Assembly: GCA_964520525.1 (NCBI GenBank)
Contig: CAZFNR010000028.1
Location: forward strand, 1 to 16,991
Direction: 5' to 3'
DNA: 16,991 nt
From: JAJPXC01 sp964520525
GTDB lineage: Bacteria > Bacteroidota > Bacteroidia > Bacteroidales > Muribaculaceae
Position 1 is the first letter of the stretch. Every line of letters starts with the position of its first letter. The notes beneath the pieces were generated by a model. It had not been told where the DNA came from. It worked only from the letters and a program-made list of their open reading frames with translations, and made no database searches. Positions 8,120 through 15,579 of the stretch are shown here, in pieces. The position numbers and the translations under genes are program-made.

Positions 8120-8962
8120 ATGATAAGAATTTCGACATTTAATAAATACGAACCCATAATTAGACTGGCATTTCAGCGGTTTATAAATGAGGCTAAATTC
8201 AACGCGCTTGACATTGGGGATTTCTTAGTGTGTGAGCAAGGAGGATTTATAGCATTTGGCGGTCCATGTATTGGATTAGGGGAAGTGGGCCTAAACAACT
8301 TACAAAAAGTAAATACAATCCTTAACATTGGCCCAATGATTATCACAGAGGACCAAGATTACTTTAAGAAAAATGGAGATGCCTTTTTTTATGGATGTAC
8401 CCCGTTTGAAAAAAGTATAATGCAAATCTGCAACATATACCTTGACATTTGGGAAAATGAATTATTTTTAAGAAATTTTATAGAGTTGATAAAAATTGCT
8501 AATGGCGAACACTATGACTGGAATCTTGATTTAAGCAAACTTAAAGATAATGGTAAAAGAAGACTTATACGAGAAGAAATAATAGGTAAATTAGAAAAGT
8601 ACCCTTATCTTCAAGAATTGCTAAAGATAGCATATAATAGCAATTTAAGAAATGCTGTTGGTCATTCTCAATTCCATTTAGTGCAAGGAGGTATTTATTT
8701 AGATACATTTGGACGAAATCGTTTTGCAACTGTACAGGGGTTCAATTTTGAGCAATGGGAGAAAATTTTTGTTTACTCATGGCTTGTATTTAAACTCTTG
8801 TTTAGTGTATTAAAACAAACCGTGTCCGATTTTTTCTATAGAGTTTCAAAAACGACTTTATCTGGAGGAATTCCAATATTAATTCCCTCTGGAGATAATT
8901 GGGTTAACACATTTGTTTATCCTAATCAAGACGGGAAAGTATGGCGTTTTTCTAAATGTTGA
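8120..8962 (+). CDS. Protein with HEPN-type RNxxxH motif, 280 aa
   Basis: I recognise no full-length family, but LRNAVGHSQF contains R177-N178-x3-H182. This fits the R-polar-x3-5-H signature of HEPN ribonucleases, placed as usual at the end of a helical region (about residues 100-182, mostly helical by composition). A hydrophobic helix (about 213-230, IFVYSWLVFKLLFSVL) follows, and the C-terminus looks strand-rich. It is the last gene of the AT-rich dnd operon, 30 bp behind the CHAT-like peptidase gene. It could be an RNase effector, or a substrate or partner of the peptidase. Its TGA lies 8 bp before the preferred Fic start, where base composition changes sharply. The motif is short, so the HEPN call is moderate. 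Confidence 0.55.
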   Translation: MIRISTFNKYEPIIRLAFQRFINEAKFNALDIGDFLVCEQGGFIAFGGPCIGLGEVGLNNLQKVNTILNIGPMIITEDQDYFKKNGDAFFYGCTPFEKSIMQICNIYLDIWENELFLRNFIELIKIANGEHYDWNLDLSKLKDNGKRRLIREEIIGKLEKYPYLQELLKIAYNSNLRNAVGHSQFHLVQGGIYLDTFGRNRFATVQGFNFEQWEKIFVYSWLVFKLLFSVLKQTVSDFFYRVSKTTLSGGIPILIPSGDNWVNTFVYPNQDGKVWRFSKC

Positions 8963-8970
8963 AACGAACT

Positions 8971-10068
8971 ATGGCGGACGAAGACAGATATAAGGAGTTT
9001 GAGCAGTATCTTGCTTCCGGGGAACCGGGTGTGGAGGAGCGTGCGCGTAACTGGTCGATGGCTATCGGTTTGCAGGATGTTGACCGGTTGAAGCCGTCGG
9101 AGTTCCTGCTTGAACAGGCTAAAGCCAATATCGAGGGGAGAATTTCAATCGAGGAAGTCGGCAAGCGTCTTGAAGGGTATTATAGCCAGAAGTCGATCCG
9201 AGAGAAAGCCGAGGCAGACGGGACCTTTGAGGCTGACCGAGTGGCAGACGGAATCAATCTTCTTTTGGCGGAGAAGGCTTTTACATTCTCCCCTATGGAG
9301 TTGTCACGCATACATGGTTTTCTTTTCAAAGGCATACTGCCTCATGCCGGAAAGTTCAGAACATATAACATTACTAAGAATCAGTGGATTCTTGATGGTG
9401 ATACAATCAGCTATGGCAGCGCGGACTCTTTGTTGGAACTTCTGAATTATGACTTCGGCGAAGAAAAGAAATTTGATTACAGCACCGTTTCGTCTGCGGA
9501 CGCTATCAAACATATCGTGCAATTCATTTCAGGCATCTGGCAGATTCACGCTTTTGGCGAAGGTAATACACGCACAACTGCGGTATTTCTTATCAAGTAT
9601 CTCAAAAGTTTCGGCTTCGATGTGAACAATGAGAGTTTTGAAAAACACTCTTGGTTCTTCCGTAATGCCCTTGTTCGTTCTCAATACGAGAATATCCCCA
9701 AAGGAATTCACCGAACATTCGAGCCATTGGAGCGGTTTATGAATTTCGCCGTTTTCGGTATTCCAGCCGACCTCCGCAATCGCACCTTGCACATCCGTTG
9801 GGATGTAGCTAAACCTCAAGGCGAAGTTTCAAAACGTCAAAATGACGTTTTGAAAACATCTTTATCTTCACAGCTTTCGCTGAAAGAAATGGCTGTGATA
9901 CGACAGATTCAGGACAATCCCAACATATCCATTACAGACATAGCAGCCAACACTCGCCTCTCCAAAAGCACAATCGACCGCGTAATCCGCGCACTCAAAG
10001 AGAAAGGATTGCTGACACGCATCGGAGCTAAAAATAACACAACTTGGTTAATAAATCATGGACACTAA
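8971..10068 (+). CDS. Fic-domain protein with N-terminal antitoxin-like region and C-terminal winged HTH, 365 aa
   Basis: Fic proteins transfer AMP or related groups onto target side chains. The core motif HAFGEGNTRT lies at residues 193-202: His193 is present and the usual GNGR is GNTR. The flap-like HAGKFRTYNIT is at 125-135. Residues about 28-71 (NWSMAIGLQDVDRL through EEVGKRLEGYY) resemble the VbhA-type antitoxin helices, with LQDVDRL in the place of the inhibitory S-x3-E-G-L segment, so the toxin may carry its own inhibitor. A winged HTH follows at about 305-360 (ISITDIAANTRLSKSTIDRV). Codon use is GC-richer than the dnd operon. ATG 8956 is an alternative start overlapping the upstream gene by 7 bp; neither has a good ribosome binding site. 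The 200 bp after the stop hold no gene. Confidence 0.88.
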   Translation: MADEDRYKEFEQYLASGEPGVEERARNWSMAIGLQDVDRLKPSEFLLEQAKANIEGRISIEEVGKRLEGYYSQKSIREKAEADGTFEADRVADGINLLLAEKAFTFSPMELSRIHGFLFKGILPHAGKFRTYNITKNQWILDGDTISYGSADSLLELLNYDFGEEKKFDYSTVSSADAIKHIVQFISGIWQIHAFGEGNTRTTAVFLIKYLKSFGFDVNNESFEKHSWFFRNALVRSQYENIPKGIHRTFEPLERFMNFAVFGIPADLRNRTLHIRWDVAKPQGEVSKRQNDVLKTSLSSQLSLKEMAVIRQIQDNPNISITDIAANTRLSKSTIDRVIRALKEKGLLTRIGAKNNTTWLINHGH

Positions 10069-10178
10069 TCTTAGCTTGTTCTGACACAACAGACAAGTGG
10101 ATAATTCTGAAATAGCCTCTGTCCTGAATAGCATCAAGTAACATTGTCGACATAGTAACGCGAGATAACGATTATGTA

Positions 10179-10238
10179 CTTCTCCCAATTGTCTGTGGTC
10201 GCAATGGTGGGGAGAAGACCAGATAAAAGTAGGGAGAA
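10179..10238 (+). promoter_or_regulatory. Inverted plus direct GGGAGAA repeats (operator candidate)
   Basis: TTCTCCC (10180-10186) faces GGGAGAA (10210-10216), extended to CTTCTCCC/GGGAGAAG. A further GGGAGAA (10232-10238) is spaced exactly 22 bp from the second. The last copy ends 6 bp before a TAnnTTTG promoter element. Three sites with two-turn spacing next to a promoter suggest a repressor array for the Fic gene that follows, which is now broken. The ligand is unknown. Confidence 0.4.
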
Positions 10239-10244
10239 AATGGC

Positions 10245-10252
10245 TATATTTG
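10245..10252 (+). promoter_or_regulatory. Bacteroidota -7 promoter element of the Fic pseudogene
   Basis: TATATTTG matches TAnnTTTG and lies 16 bp before the ATG at 10269. No convincing TTTG -33 element is seen at the usual distance, so only the -7 box is supported. The GGGAGAA sites overlap where the -33 element would be. Confidence 0.5.
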
Positions 10253-10268
10253 CAAAAAAATACCGGCG

Positions 10269-11256
10269 ATGAAAAGTAAATTAGAAGAATTGGTAGGGAG
10301 ATACCGAGCACTTGGCATAGAGTAGCAACTGGATTATGACAAGTTTTACTTGTATTCTATCATTACGCATTCGACTGCCATAGAGGGTTCGACCATAACA
10401 GAACTTGAAAATCAGATTATGTTCGACAACGGGATAGCTCTGAAAGGAAAAAGTCTCATTGAGCAGAATATGAATCTTGATTTGAAAGCCGCATATGAAC
10501 GAGCGTTGGTATATGCCCGTCAACATTCCGATGTCACTGTCAATCGGCTGAAGGAACTGTCAGCTCTTACGATGAAGAATACCGGGACTGTCTATCACAC
10601 GATGCTCGGTGATTTTACCTCAGCGCCTGCTTAACGTAACAGCCGGAGTAGGCGGAAAATCATACATGAGTTTCAACAAAGTGCCGTCACGTTTGGTGCA
10701 GTTTTGTAATGATCTGAACGGATTACGGCGCGATGCCGGCAAGATGAATATGCAAGAACTCTATGATAAGAGTTTCAACGCTCATTTCAATCTTGTTACC
10801 ATTCATCCATGGGCCGACGGCAACGGACGCATGGCAAGACTGATGATGAACTGGCTTCAGTTTGAATATGGTCTTATTCCATCCCGTATTTTTGCAGATG
10901 ACAAGGAGGAATATATCAAAGCATTGGCAGAAACAAGGGAATCAGAGAATCTCGACATATTTAGGAATTTCATGACCAAAATGATGATACGTCATCTGAC
11001 TCATGACATTGCCGCCTTTGAGGAGTCAATCGGCGAGAATACCGTTGAAAAGGTAAAATTAAGCACTGCCGACCGCATAGTTTCTCTTATCAAAGAGAAT
11101 CCACGCCACAGCGCAAAATCTCTCGCCGAGGCAATCGGAATCTCAGCTAAAGGCATTGAAAAACAGATAGCGAAACTGAAAGCGCAAGGCGTCATCCGGC
11201 GTATCGGACCGGACAAAGGCGGCTCTTGGCTAATTGTCCAGAATGGAAACGATTGA
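10269..11256 (+). pseudogene. Broken Fic-family gene (amber stop plus frameshift)
   Basis: The reading frame opens at ATG 10269 (MKSKLEELVGRYRALGIE), meets TAG at 10323-10325, and continues in the same frame with QLDYDKFYLYSIITHSTAIEG up to 10634. It then continues in the next frame (LLNVTAGVGGKSYMSFNKVP) to the TGA at 11254-11256. The parts together make one Fic protein: inhibitory-type S-x3-E-G in HSTAIEG, core motif HPWADGNGRMAR (catalytic His present), and a C-terminal winged HTH (SAKSLAEAIGISAKGIEKQI). The shift falls near 10615-10630, where relatives I recall have a few extra residues before the LxLVNVTAG segment, so a small deletion is likely. Translation of fragments cannot be excluded, but inhibitor and catalytic core would be on separate peptides. 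Confidence 0.82.
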
Positions 11257-11347
11257 ATAGTGCCAATTAATATAACTACTGAGTAATGCCATTTGTTTTA
11301 GCGAAATCCATCATTAATAAATATGCCATACGAGGAGAGAAATCGAG

Positions 11348-11446
11348 ATGTCGGATGGAGACAGTAAAGAAGATTGTATAGAACAAGCAATGGAAGAAGT
11401 AATGGAACAAGTAATGGAAAAAGCAATGGAGCAAGTAATGGAGTAA
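11348..11446 (+). CDS. Small Glu/Met-rich tetrapeptide-repeat ORF, 32 aa (possibly a remnant)
   Basis: ATG 11348 is preceded by a Shine-Dalgarno-like GAGGAG (11332-11337) at a good distance. The product begins MSDGDSKEDCI and then repeats a four-residue unit of the form E-Q/E/K-V/A-M five times before a TAA at 11444-11446. That stop falls where the previous unit has CAA, so a C-to-T change may have shortened a longer protein. EQV-type linker repeats are familiar to me from Bacteroidota Fic-like and divergent AAA/HTH proteins, so this may be a fragment of such a gene. A genuine small protein is possible. Confidence 0.35.
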   Translation: MSDGDSKEDCIEQAMEEVMEQVMEKAMEQVME

Positions 11447-11452
11447 GTACGG
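11381..11452 (+). repeat. 12-bp tandem repeat, 5 full units plus one degenerate
   Basis: The units are GAACAAGCAATG, GAAGAAGTAATG, GAACAAGTAATG, GAAAAAGCAATG and GAGCAAGTAATG, then degenerate GAGTAAGTACGG. The period is exactly four codons, and variation is mostly at codon positions that keep E-x-V/A-M, which points to a coding origin. Not a CRISPR: there are no spacers. Confidence 0.9.
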
Positions 11453-11619
11453 AGCGGGTAATAGGGCAAGCAAAACTGAAAGTAATGCTGAAAGCAAGAA
11501 ATCAGGCAAAACTCGCTATATAGATTTGAGCATTGTCAATTCCACCATTCTCATTTGGCTCATGGGCAAATTGAGGCAACAGCTGCAATTATTGGCCACT
11601 CAACATATCATATAATAAA

Positions 11620-11627
11620 TATTTTTG
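11620..11627 (+). promoter_or_regulatory. TAnnTTTG promoter-like box before XRE pseudogene
   Basis: TATTTTTG matches the Bacteroidota -7 pattern and lies 32 bp before the ATG at 11660. TTG at 11592-11594 is farther than the usual 19-21 bp, so the -33 element is doubtful. Confidence 0.4.
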
Positions 11628-11659
11628 CCATCTTTGCAGCATCATAAGATACATTGAGT

Positions 11660-11977
11660 ATGGCGAAGAACACGATGGGGACTAAGTTGCCCCGGAAACT
11701 GGAGCAGAAAATGGCTCTTATGGGTGAGCAGATTAAGCTTGCTCGGTTACGTCGTAACCTCTAGATAGCTCAGGTTGCGGAGCGTGCAACCTGTTCGCCT
11801 CTCACTGTTAACCGCATCGAGAAAGGTTCTCCGACAGTCTCGATCGGCATTTATGCCCGTGTTCTTTATGCCCTGCAACTCGATGACGATCTTCTTTTGA
11901 TAGCCAAGGAAGATACCCTCGGACGCAACTTGCAGGATATAAGCCTCAAACACAGACTTCGGGCTCGCCCGATGTAA
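11660..11977 (+). pseudogene. XRE/HipB-like regulator, copy 1, interrupted by an amber codon
   Basis: Translation from ATG 11660 gives MAKNTMGTKLPRKLEQ... through the DNA-binding HTH to TAA 11975-11977, but codon 35 is TAG (11762-11764). The intact copy at 15237 has TCG (Ser) there. The stop falls just at the start of the helix-turn-helix, so the product would lack DNA binding. Apart from this codon and the C-terminal tail the two copies are nearly identical in protein while differing at many third codon positions. Both therefore evolved under selection for a long time and the stop is recent. XRE proteins of this type usually accompany HipA-like toxins; no hipA is present here. Confidence 0.85.
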
Positions 11978-12030
11978 ATCAGAGGACAGAGTTTGAGTTA
12001 AAAAGCGAACATCTATAATATTATTAAATA

Positions 12031-13338
12031 ATGAATAGCAAACCACACATATGGTCTATTGACAAGTTATTAGGGAAGAATCTAATCATCCCTGATTATC
12101 AACGACCATATAAATGGACTGACAGAAACATAACAGAACTCATCCTTGATACTCAAAAAAGTATCGAGGAAAGCCGGAAGTACGCGAACTTCAAATATCG
12201 CATAGGCACAGTCATACTTCATAGAAATGAGAAAAAAGAGTATGAGATTGTTGATGGCCAACAACGCATACTATCATTCCTCTTGCTGAAATTATATCTG
12301 GACTCTGAATTTTCATGTAATTTACTTAAAACAAACTTTTTAAACAAGATTACGCAAAAGAATCTACACGATAATTACACAACTATTCGAGAGTGGTTTT
12401 CTTCTATTGACGATGAAGAGAAAGCCCTTTTTAACGATGCTCTTAAAAACATTTTGGAAGTTGTCGTAATTATAGTAGACAAGATAGACGAGGCATTCCA
12501 ATTATTCGATTCCCAAAATACTCGTGGTCGTGCGCTATATCCGCATGATTTACTTAAAGCCTATCATCTTAGAGAGATTCATGACAAGTATGAAATGCAA
12601 AATGCTGTAGTGAAATGGGAATCGAAAGACCCAAAGGCTATCCGTGAGCTATTCGACCTGTACCTTTTTCCGATATGGAATTGGGCAAAATGTCGAAAAT
12701 GCGATAATTTCACATCTGCTGATATAGACATCTATAAAGGTATTGAAGAGAAATATGGCTACACCTATGCACGCAGAGCCAACAAAGCCATGCCTTACTT
12801 CCTACTCACAGAGCCATTCATTTCAGGAGGTGATTTTTTTGAAATGGTTGATCATTATATGCAGATGTTGCATAATATAAAAGAAGAAATTGCAACGAAC
12901 CCTGCATTTCATGATATCGAACAGATTCTTACAAATGGGAAAGACGCGGATTCAGCAGAGGAATTAGATAAGTCTTTTAAGTCGTCATCAGTTGGACTTA
13001 ACCATGCACGAAATCTATTTTTCTGTGCGTTGATCTGCTATTACGACCGCTTCCATAACTTTGATGTCATGGCCGTGAAAAAACTATTTACATGGGCTAT
13101 GATGATTAGGATTGACATGCTGCATTTAGGTTTCGATACCATTAACCGATATGCAATTGGTTTAGGGGATAATGACAAATATAGTAATGCAAAACCCGTA
13201 ATATCCATGATTGCTTATGCACGTAGACATACAGAAATCTCCAGTATGAGACTTAATATGAGAGAAGAAGACAAAGCAGCCAGTGAAAATTGGGACAATT
13301 TATATAAACAACTTCGTCAACTTAATGGATACAATTGA
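12031..13338 (+). CDS. DUF262-domain protein, 435 aa (GmrS-like, no nuclease domain)
   Basis: The N-terminal DUF262 domain is clear: IPDYQRPYKW at residues 20-29, the strand IGTVILH, and the nucleotide-binding motif DGQQR at 75-79. A conserved later motif is DSQNTRGRALYPHDLLKAYHL (about 164-184). DUF262 domains belong to the ParB/sulfiredoxin-like NTPase fold and drive type IV restriction enzymes such as GmrSD. No HNH motif is seen in the helical C-terminal half, so the catalytic partner is probably the next gene, which overlaps it by 14 bp. It is AT-rich, unlike the XRE genes on either side. The 53 bp before the start contain no clear promoter, so it may be read from the box before the XRE pseudogene. 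Confidence 0.88.
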   Translation: MNSKPHIWSIDKLLGKNLIIPDYQRPYKWTDRNITELILDTQKSIEESRKYANFKYRIGTVILHRNEKKEYEIVDGQQRILSFLLLKLYLDSEFSCNLLKTNFLNKITQKNLHDNYTTIREWFSSIDDEEKALFNDALKNILEVVVIIVDKIDEAFQLFDSQNTRGRALYPHDLLKAYHLREIHDKYEMQNAVVKWESKDPKAIRELFDLYLFPIWNWAKCRKCDNFTSADIDIYKGIEEKYGYTYARRANKAMPYFLLTEPFISGGDFFEMVDHYMQMLHNIKEEIATNPAFHDIEQILTNGKDADSAEELDKSFKSSSVGLNHARNLFFCALICYYDRFHNFDVMAVKKLFTWAMMIRIDMLHLGFDTINRYAIGLGDNDKYSNAKPVISMIAYARRHTEISSMRLNMREEDKAASENWDNLYKQLRQLNGYN

Positions 13339-15229
13339 TATGGTAGAAGAATTAAAAATATTAGATGAGGTAACAATATTCGATACAAATGCTCACTATG
13401 TAATTCCGCGCTATCAGCGAGCCTATGCTTGGGAGGACAAAGAGATTGTACAGTTAATTGATGATATTAACGATATTGACTCATCCGAGAATTATTACAT
13501 CGGTTCACTTGTTGTTTCCAGAATACAAGGCAAAGCCGAAACTTATGAGGTCGTTGATGGACAGCAACGTCTTACAACACTTTTTCTTTTGTTGCAATAT
13601 CTTGTCTCAGAAGGAGCATTGGAAGGAGAAGTAGGCCAGACACTCACTTTTGATTGTCGTTCTAAATCTAAATATACCCTTTCGAATATCCAACAAATAC
13701 TGACAAACAAAAAACTTTCTGCCGACCAAGAGGAAAGTATAGACCAGTCTATACTTAATGGCATAAAAGCAATTCGTCAAAAGTTTACAAGTGACAAAGG
13801 ATTAAACAAGGATGAATTTGTTTCTCGGTTGCAACATGTGATACTCTACAGAATAGAAGTACCTGAACATACAGACTTAAACCGTTACTTTGAGATAATG
13901 AACACTCGTGGAGAACAATTGGAGCAGCATGATATCCTCAAAGCCCGGCTAATGAGATTTCTCAACAATAGAAAGGAACAAGAACTATTTTCACGAATAT
14001 GGAATGCTTGTAGCGATATGACAGGCTATGTCCAAATGCACTTCTCAAGAACAGAGAGAGAAAAAATTTTCAATGGCGAGTGGAATGACTGGCCTGCTGA
14101 TGAATGGGATGAATATAGTGACTGTTTGGATATTACGGAAGGTTCGGAAACCAATGCAACCATAAGCGAAATCATTAAACCAAGATTCAAAGTTAACAAT
14201 GTAGATGGCATACTTGACGATGATACCCATATACGCTTTGAAAGCATCATTGAATTCCCGCACTTCTTGCTTCATGCACTCAGAGTTTTTGTAGAATTAT
14301 ACGATGTGTCATTGAAAAAAGATTTGGGCGACTTGCTTGATGACAAGAAGCTGATTGCTGACTTTGAAAACGTGATTAAGCACGGAACAATCGATGATGA
14401 ACCTATCAAGGATAACAGAGAAAATTTTGCAAAAATGTTCATTATTCATCTGCTACAAACACGTTATCTATTTGACATGTTTATTATCAAGCGTGAATTT
14501 ACAGGTGAAGACAAAGAAGGAGAATGGAGTCTAAAGGAAGTGCACACGTCGGGACAAGCATCTAAAAAGAAAGCATACTATTCAAATACAAAGTTGAGGT
14601 ATGAAAATGAATGGGAGAAGACATATGCTCCACGCAATAAAGAATGCTTAATGATTCAGTCTGCACTTCGTGTATCATACACATCCCCCAAGGTTATGCA
14701 CTGGATAACAGAGCTTATCCTATGGCTGTTTGAGAATGATGAACAAGTCAAATTAATCGACGAAGCAGAAGGCATAGCCGCAAAAGCAACCAAGGAGAAT
14801 TTCTTAGATGGAGAGGACTACAAGCTTGGCGTAACGACTCCTCATATCGTGTTTAATTTCTTGGATTATTTGTTATGGAAGAACAATAAGAACACATATA
14901 GCGATTTTGAATTTGAATTCCGTAACTCAGTTGAACACTGGTATCCACAAAATCCATCTGACGATTCTTTTGATTCATGGGAGAACAGAGATACCTTCGG
15001 AAACCTATGTATCATTTCTCGAAGCGTCAATTCAAAGTTTTCAAACCTTTCTCCAGAGTCAAAGATGAAGTCATATGGTAATATGGTTAAGAAAGGGAGT
15101 TTGAAACTTCGTATAATGGGGAGCATAATACAAAATTCATCCAATGAAGTGTGGATTGACTCCAAATGCCAAGAGCATGAAAATGAAATGATTTCAATTC
15201 TAAAAAAAGCGTGTGACATTTCAGATTAA
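13325..15229 (+). CDS. DUF262 + DUF1524 (HNH) restriction-type protein, 634 aa
   Basis: The N-terminus has DUF262 motifs: VIPRYQRAYAW (26-36), YYIGSLVVS, DGQQR at 78-82, and a later NTRGEQLEQHDILKARLMRF. The C-terminus carries DUF1524: SVEHWYPQNP with His538 and then GNLCIISRSVNSKFSN, the usual His...Asn pattern of its HNH-type nuclease. This architecture is that of GmrSD-type modification-dependent restriction enzymes and of SspE, a nuclease that reads phosphorothioate marks. ATG 13325 was chosen; ATG 13340, two bases after the upstream stop, is equally possible, and 13283 would overlap more. It forms a translationally coupled pair with the upstream DUF262 gene. What modification it senses is unknown. 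Confidence 0.88.
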   Translation: MDTIDMVEELKILDEVTIFDTNAHYVIPRYQRAYAWEDKEIVQLIDDINDIDSSENYYIGSLVVSRIQGKAETYEVVDGQQRLTTLFLLLQYLVSEGALEGEVGQTLTFDCRSKSKYTLSNIQQILTNKKLSADQEESIDQSILNGIKAIRQKFTSDKGLNKDEFVSRLQHVILYRIEVPEHTDLNRYFEIMNTRGEQLEQHDILKARLMRFLNNRKEQELFSRIWNACSDMTGYVQMHFSRTEREKIFNGEWNDWPADEWDEYSDCLDITEGSETNATISEIIKPRFKVNNVDGILDDDTHIRFESIIEFPHFLLHALRVFVELYDVSLKKDLGDLLDDKKLIADFENVIKHGTIDDEPIKDNRENFAKMFIIHLLQTRYLFDMFIIKREFTGEDKEGEWSLKEVHTSGQASKKKAYYSNTKLRYENEWEKTYAPRNKECLMIQSALRVSYTSPKVMHWITELILWLFENDEQVKLIDEAEGIAAKATKENFLDGEDYKLGVTTPHIVFNFLDYLLWKNNKNTYSDFEFEFRNSVEHWYPQNPSDDSFDSWENRDTFGNLCIISRSVNSKFSNLSPESKMKSYGNMVKKGSLKLRIMGSIIQNSSNEVWIDSKCQEHENEMISILKKACDISD

Positions 15230-15236
15230 TAAAAGT

Positions 15237-15557
15237 ATGGCAAAGAACACTATGGGGACTAAGTTGCCCCGGAAGCTGGAGCATAAAATGGCTCTTATGG
15301 GTGAACAGATTAAGCTCGCAAGGTTGCGTCGTAACCTCTCGATTGCGCAAGTTGCTGAACGTGCTACCTGTTCGCCTCTCACTGTGAATCGCATCGAGAA
15401 AGGTTCTCCGACGGTTTCAATAGGAATCTATGCACGTGTTCTGTATGCTCTGCAACTTGATGATGATCTTCTTTTGATTGCCAAAGAAGATACCCTCGGC
15501 AGAAACCTACAAGATTTGAATCTGAAACATCGCCAGCGCGCATCGAAGAAGTCATAG
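15237..15557 (+). CDS. XRE/HipB-like HTH regulator, intact copy 2, 106 aa
   Basis: A helix-turn-helix lies at about residues 35-56 (SIAQVAERATCSPLTVNRIE), followed by SIGIYARVLYALQLDDDLL and a charged C-terminal tail. This is the architecture of XRE proteins that pair with HipA-type kinases. ATG 15237 lies 7 bp after the DUF262-DUF1524 stop and matches the start of the broken copy at 11660; the earlier in-frame ATG 15213 lies inside the upstream gene. Having no promoter of its own in the gap, it is likely transcribed with the DUF262 pair. No hipA follows; the next gene is a Fic protein with its own promoter. It may regulate the DUF262 genes or be an orphan. Confidence 0.88.
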   Translation: MAKNTMGTKLPRKLEHKMALMGEQIKLARLRRNLSIAQVAERATCSPLTVNRIEKGSPTVSIGIYARVLYALQLDDDLLLIAKEDTLGRNLQDLNLKHRQRASKKS

Positions 15558-15579
15558 GTCAAAGGCAATATGGGGCTAT

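Larger units (their letters stand above)
11257..11659. other. Intergenic stretch between two pseudogenes
   Basis: These 400 bp hold one small open frame (11348-11446) built largely from 12-bp tandem repeats, and a promoter-like box at 11620-11627. I see no RNA gene, terminator hairpin or larger coding sequence on either strand. The minus-strand open frame across the repeat is Leu/Phe/His-rich and looks like an artefact of the repeat. Confidence 0.6.

Noticed and set aside
9110..9445. Open frame on the + strand inside the first Fic gene
   Set aside because: It is an out-of-frame shadow of the Fic reading frame with no recognisable motifs.
10350..10634. Separate small Fic N-terminal protein plus separate Fic core (split gene)
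   Set aside because: The two frames join as a single Fic protein across a junction lacking residues expected in relatives, with an upstream in-frame TAG as well, so a pseudogene fits better.
11381..11452. Short repeats as a CRISPR array
   Set aside because: The 12-bp units are directly adjacent with no spacers and keep a coding frame.
11276..11509. Minus-strand Leu/Phe/His-rich open frame
   Set aside because: Its composition comes from the reverse complement of the 12-bp repeat; no promoter or start signal supports it.
10323..11764. Amber codons in the Fic and XRE frames as stop-codon recoding
   Set aside because: A frameshift is also present in the Fic gene, the intact XRE copy has Ser (TCG) at the stop position while the Fic position more likely held Gln or Glu, and neighbouring intact genes do not use internal TAG. 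Decay explains all of this more simply.
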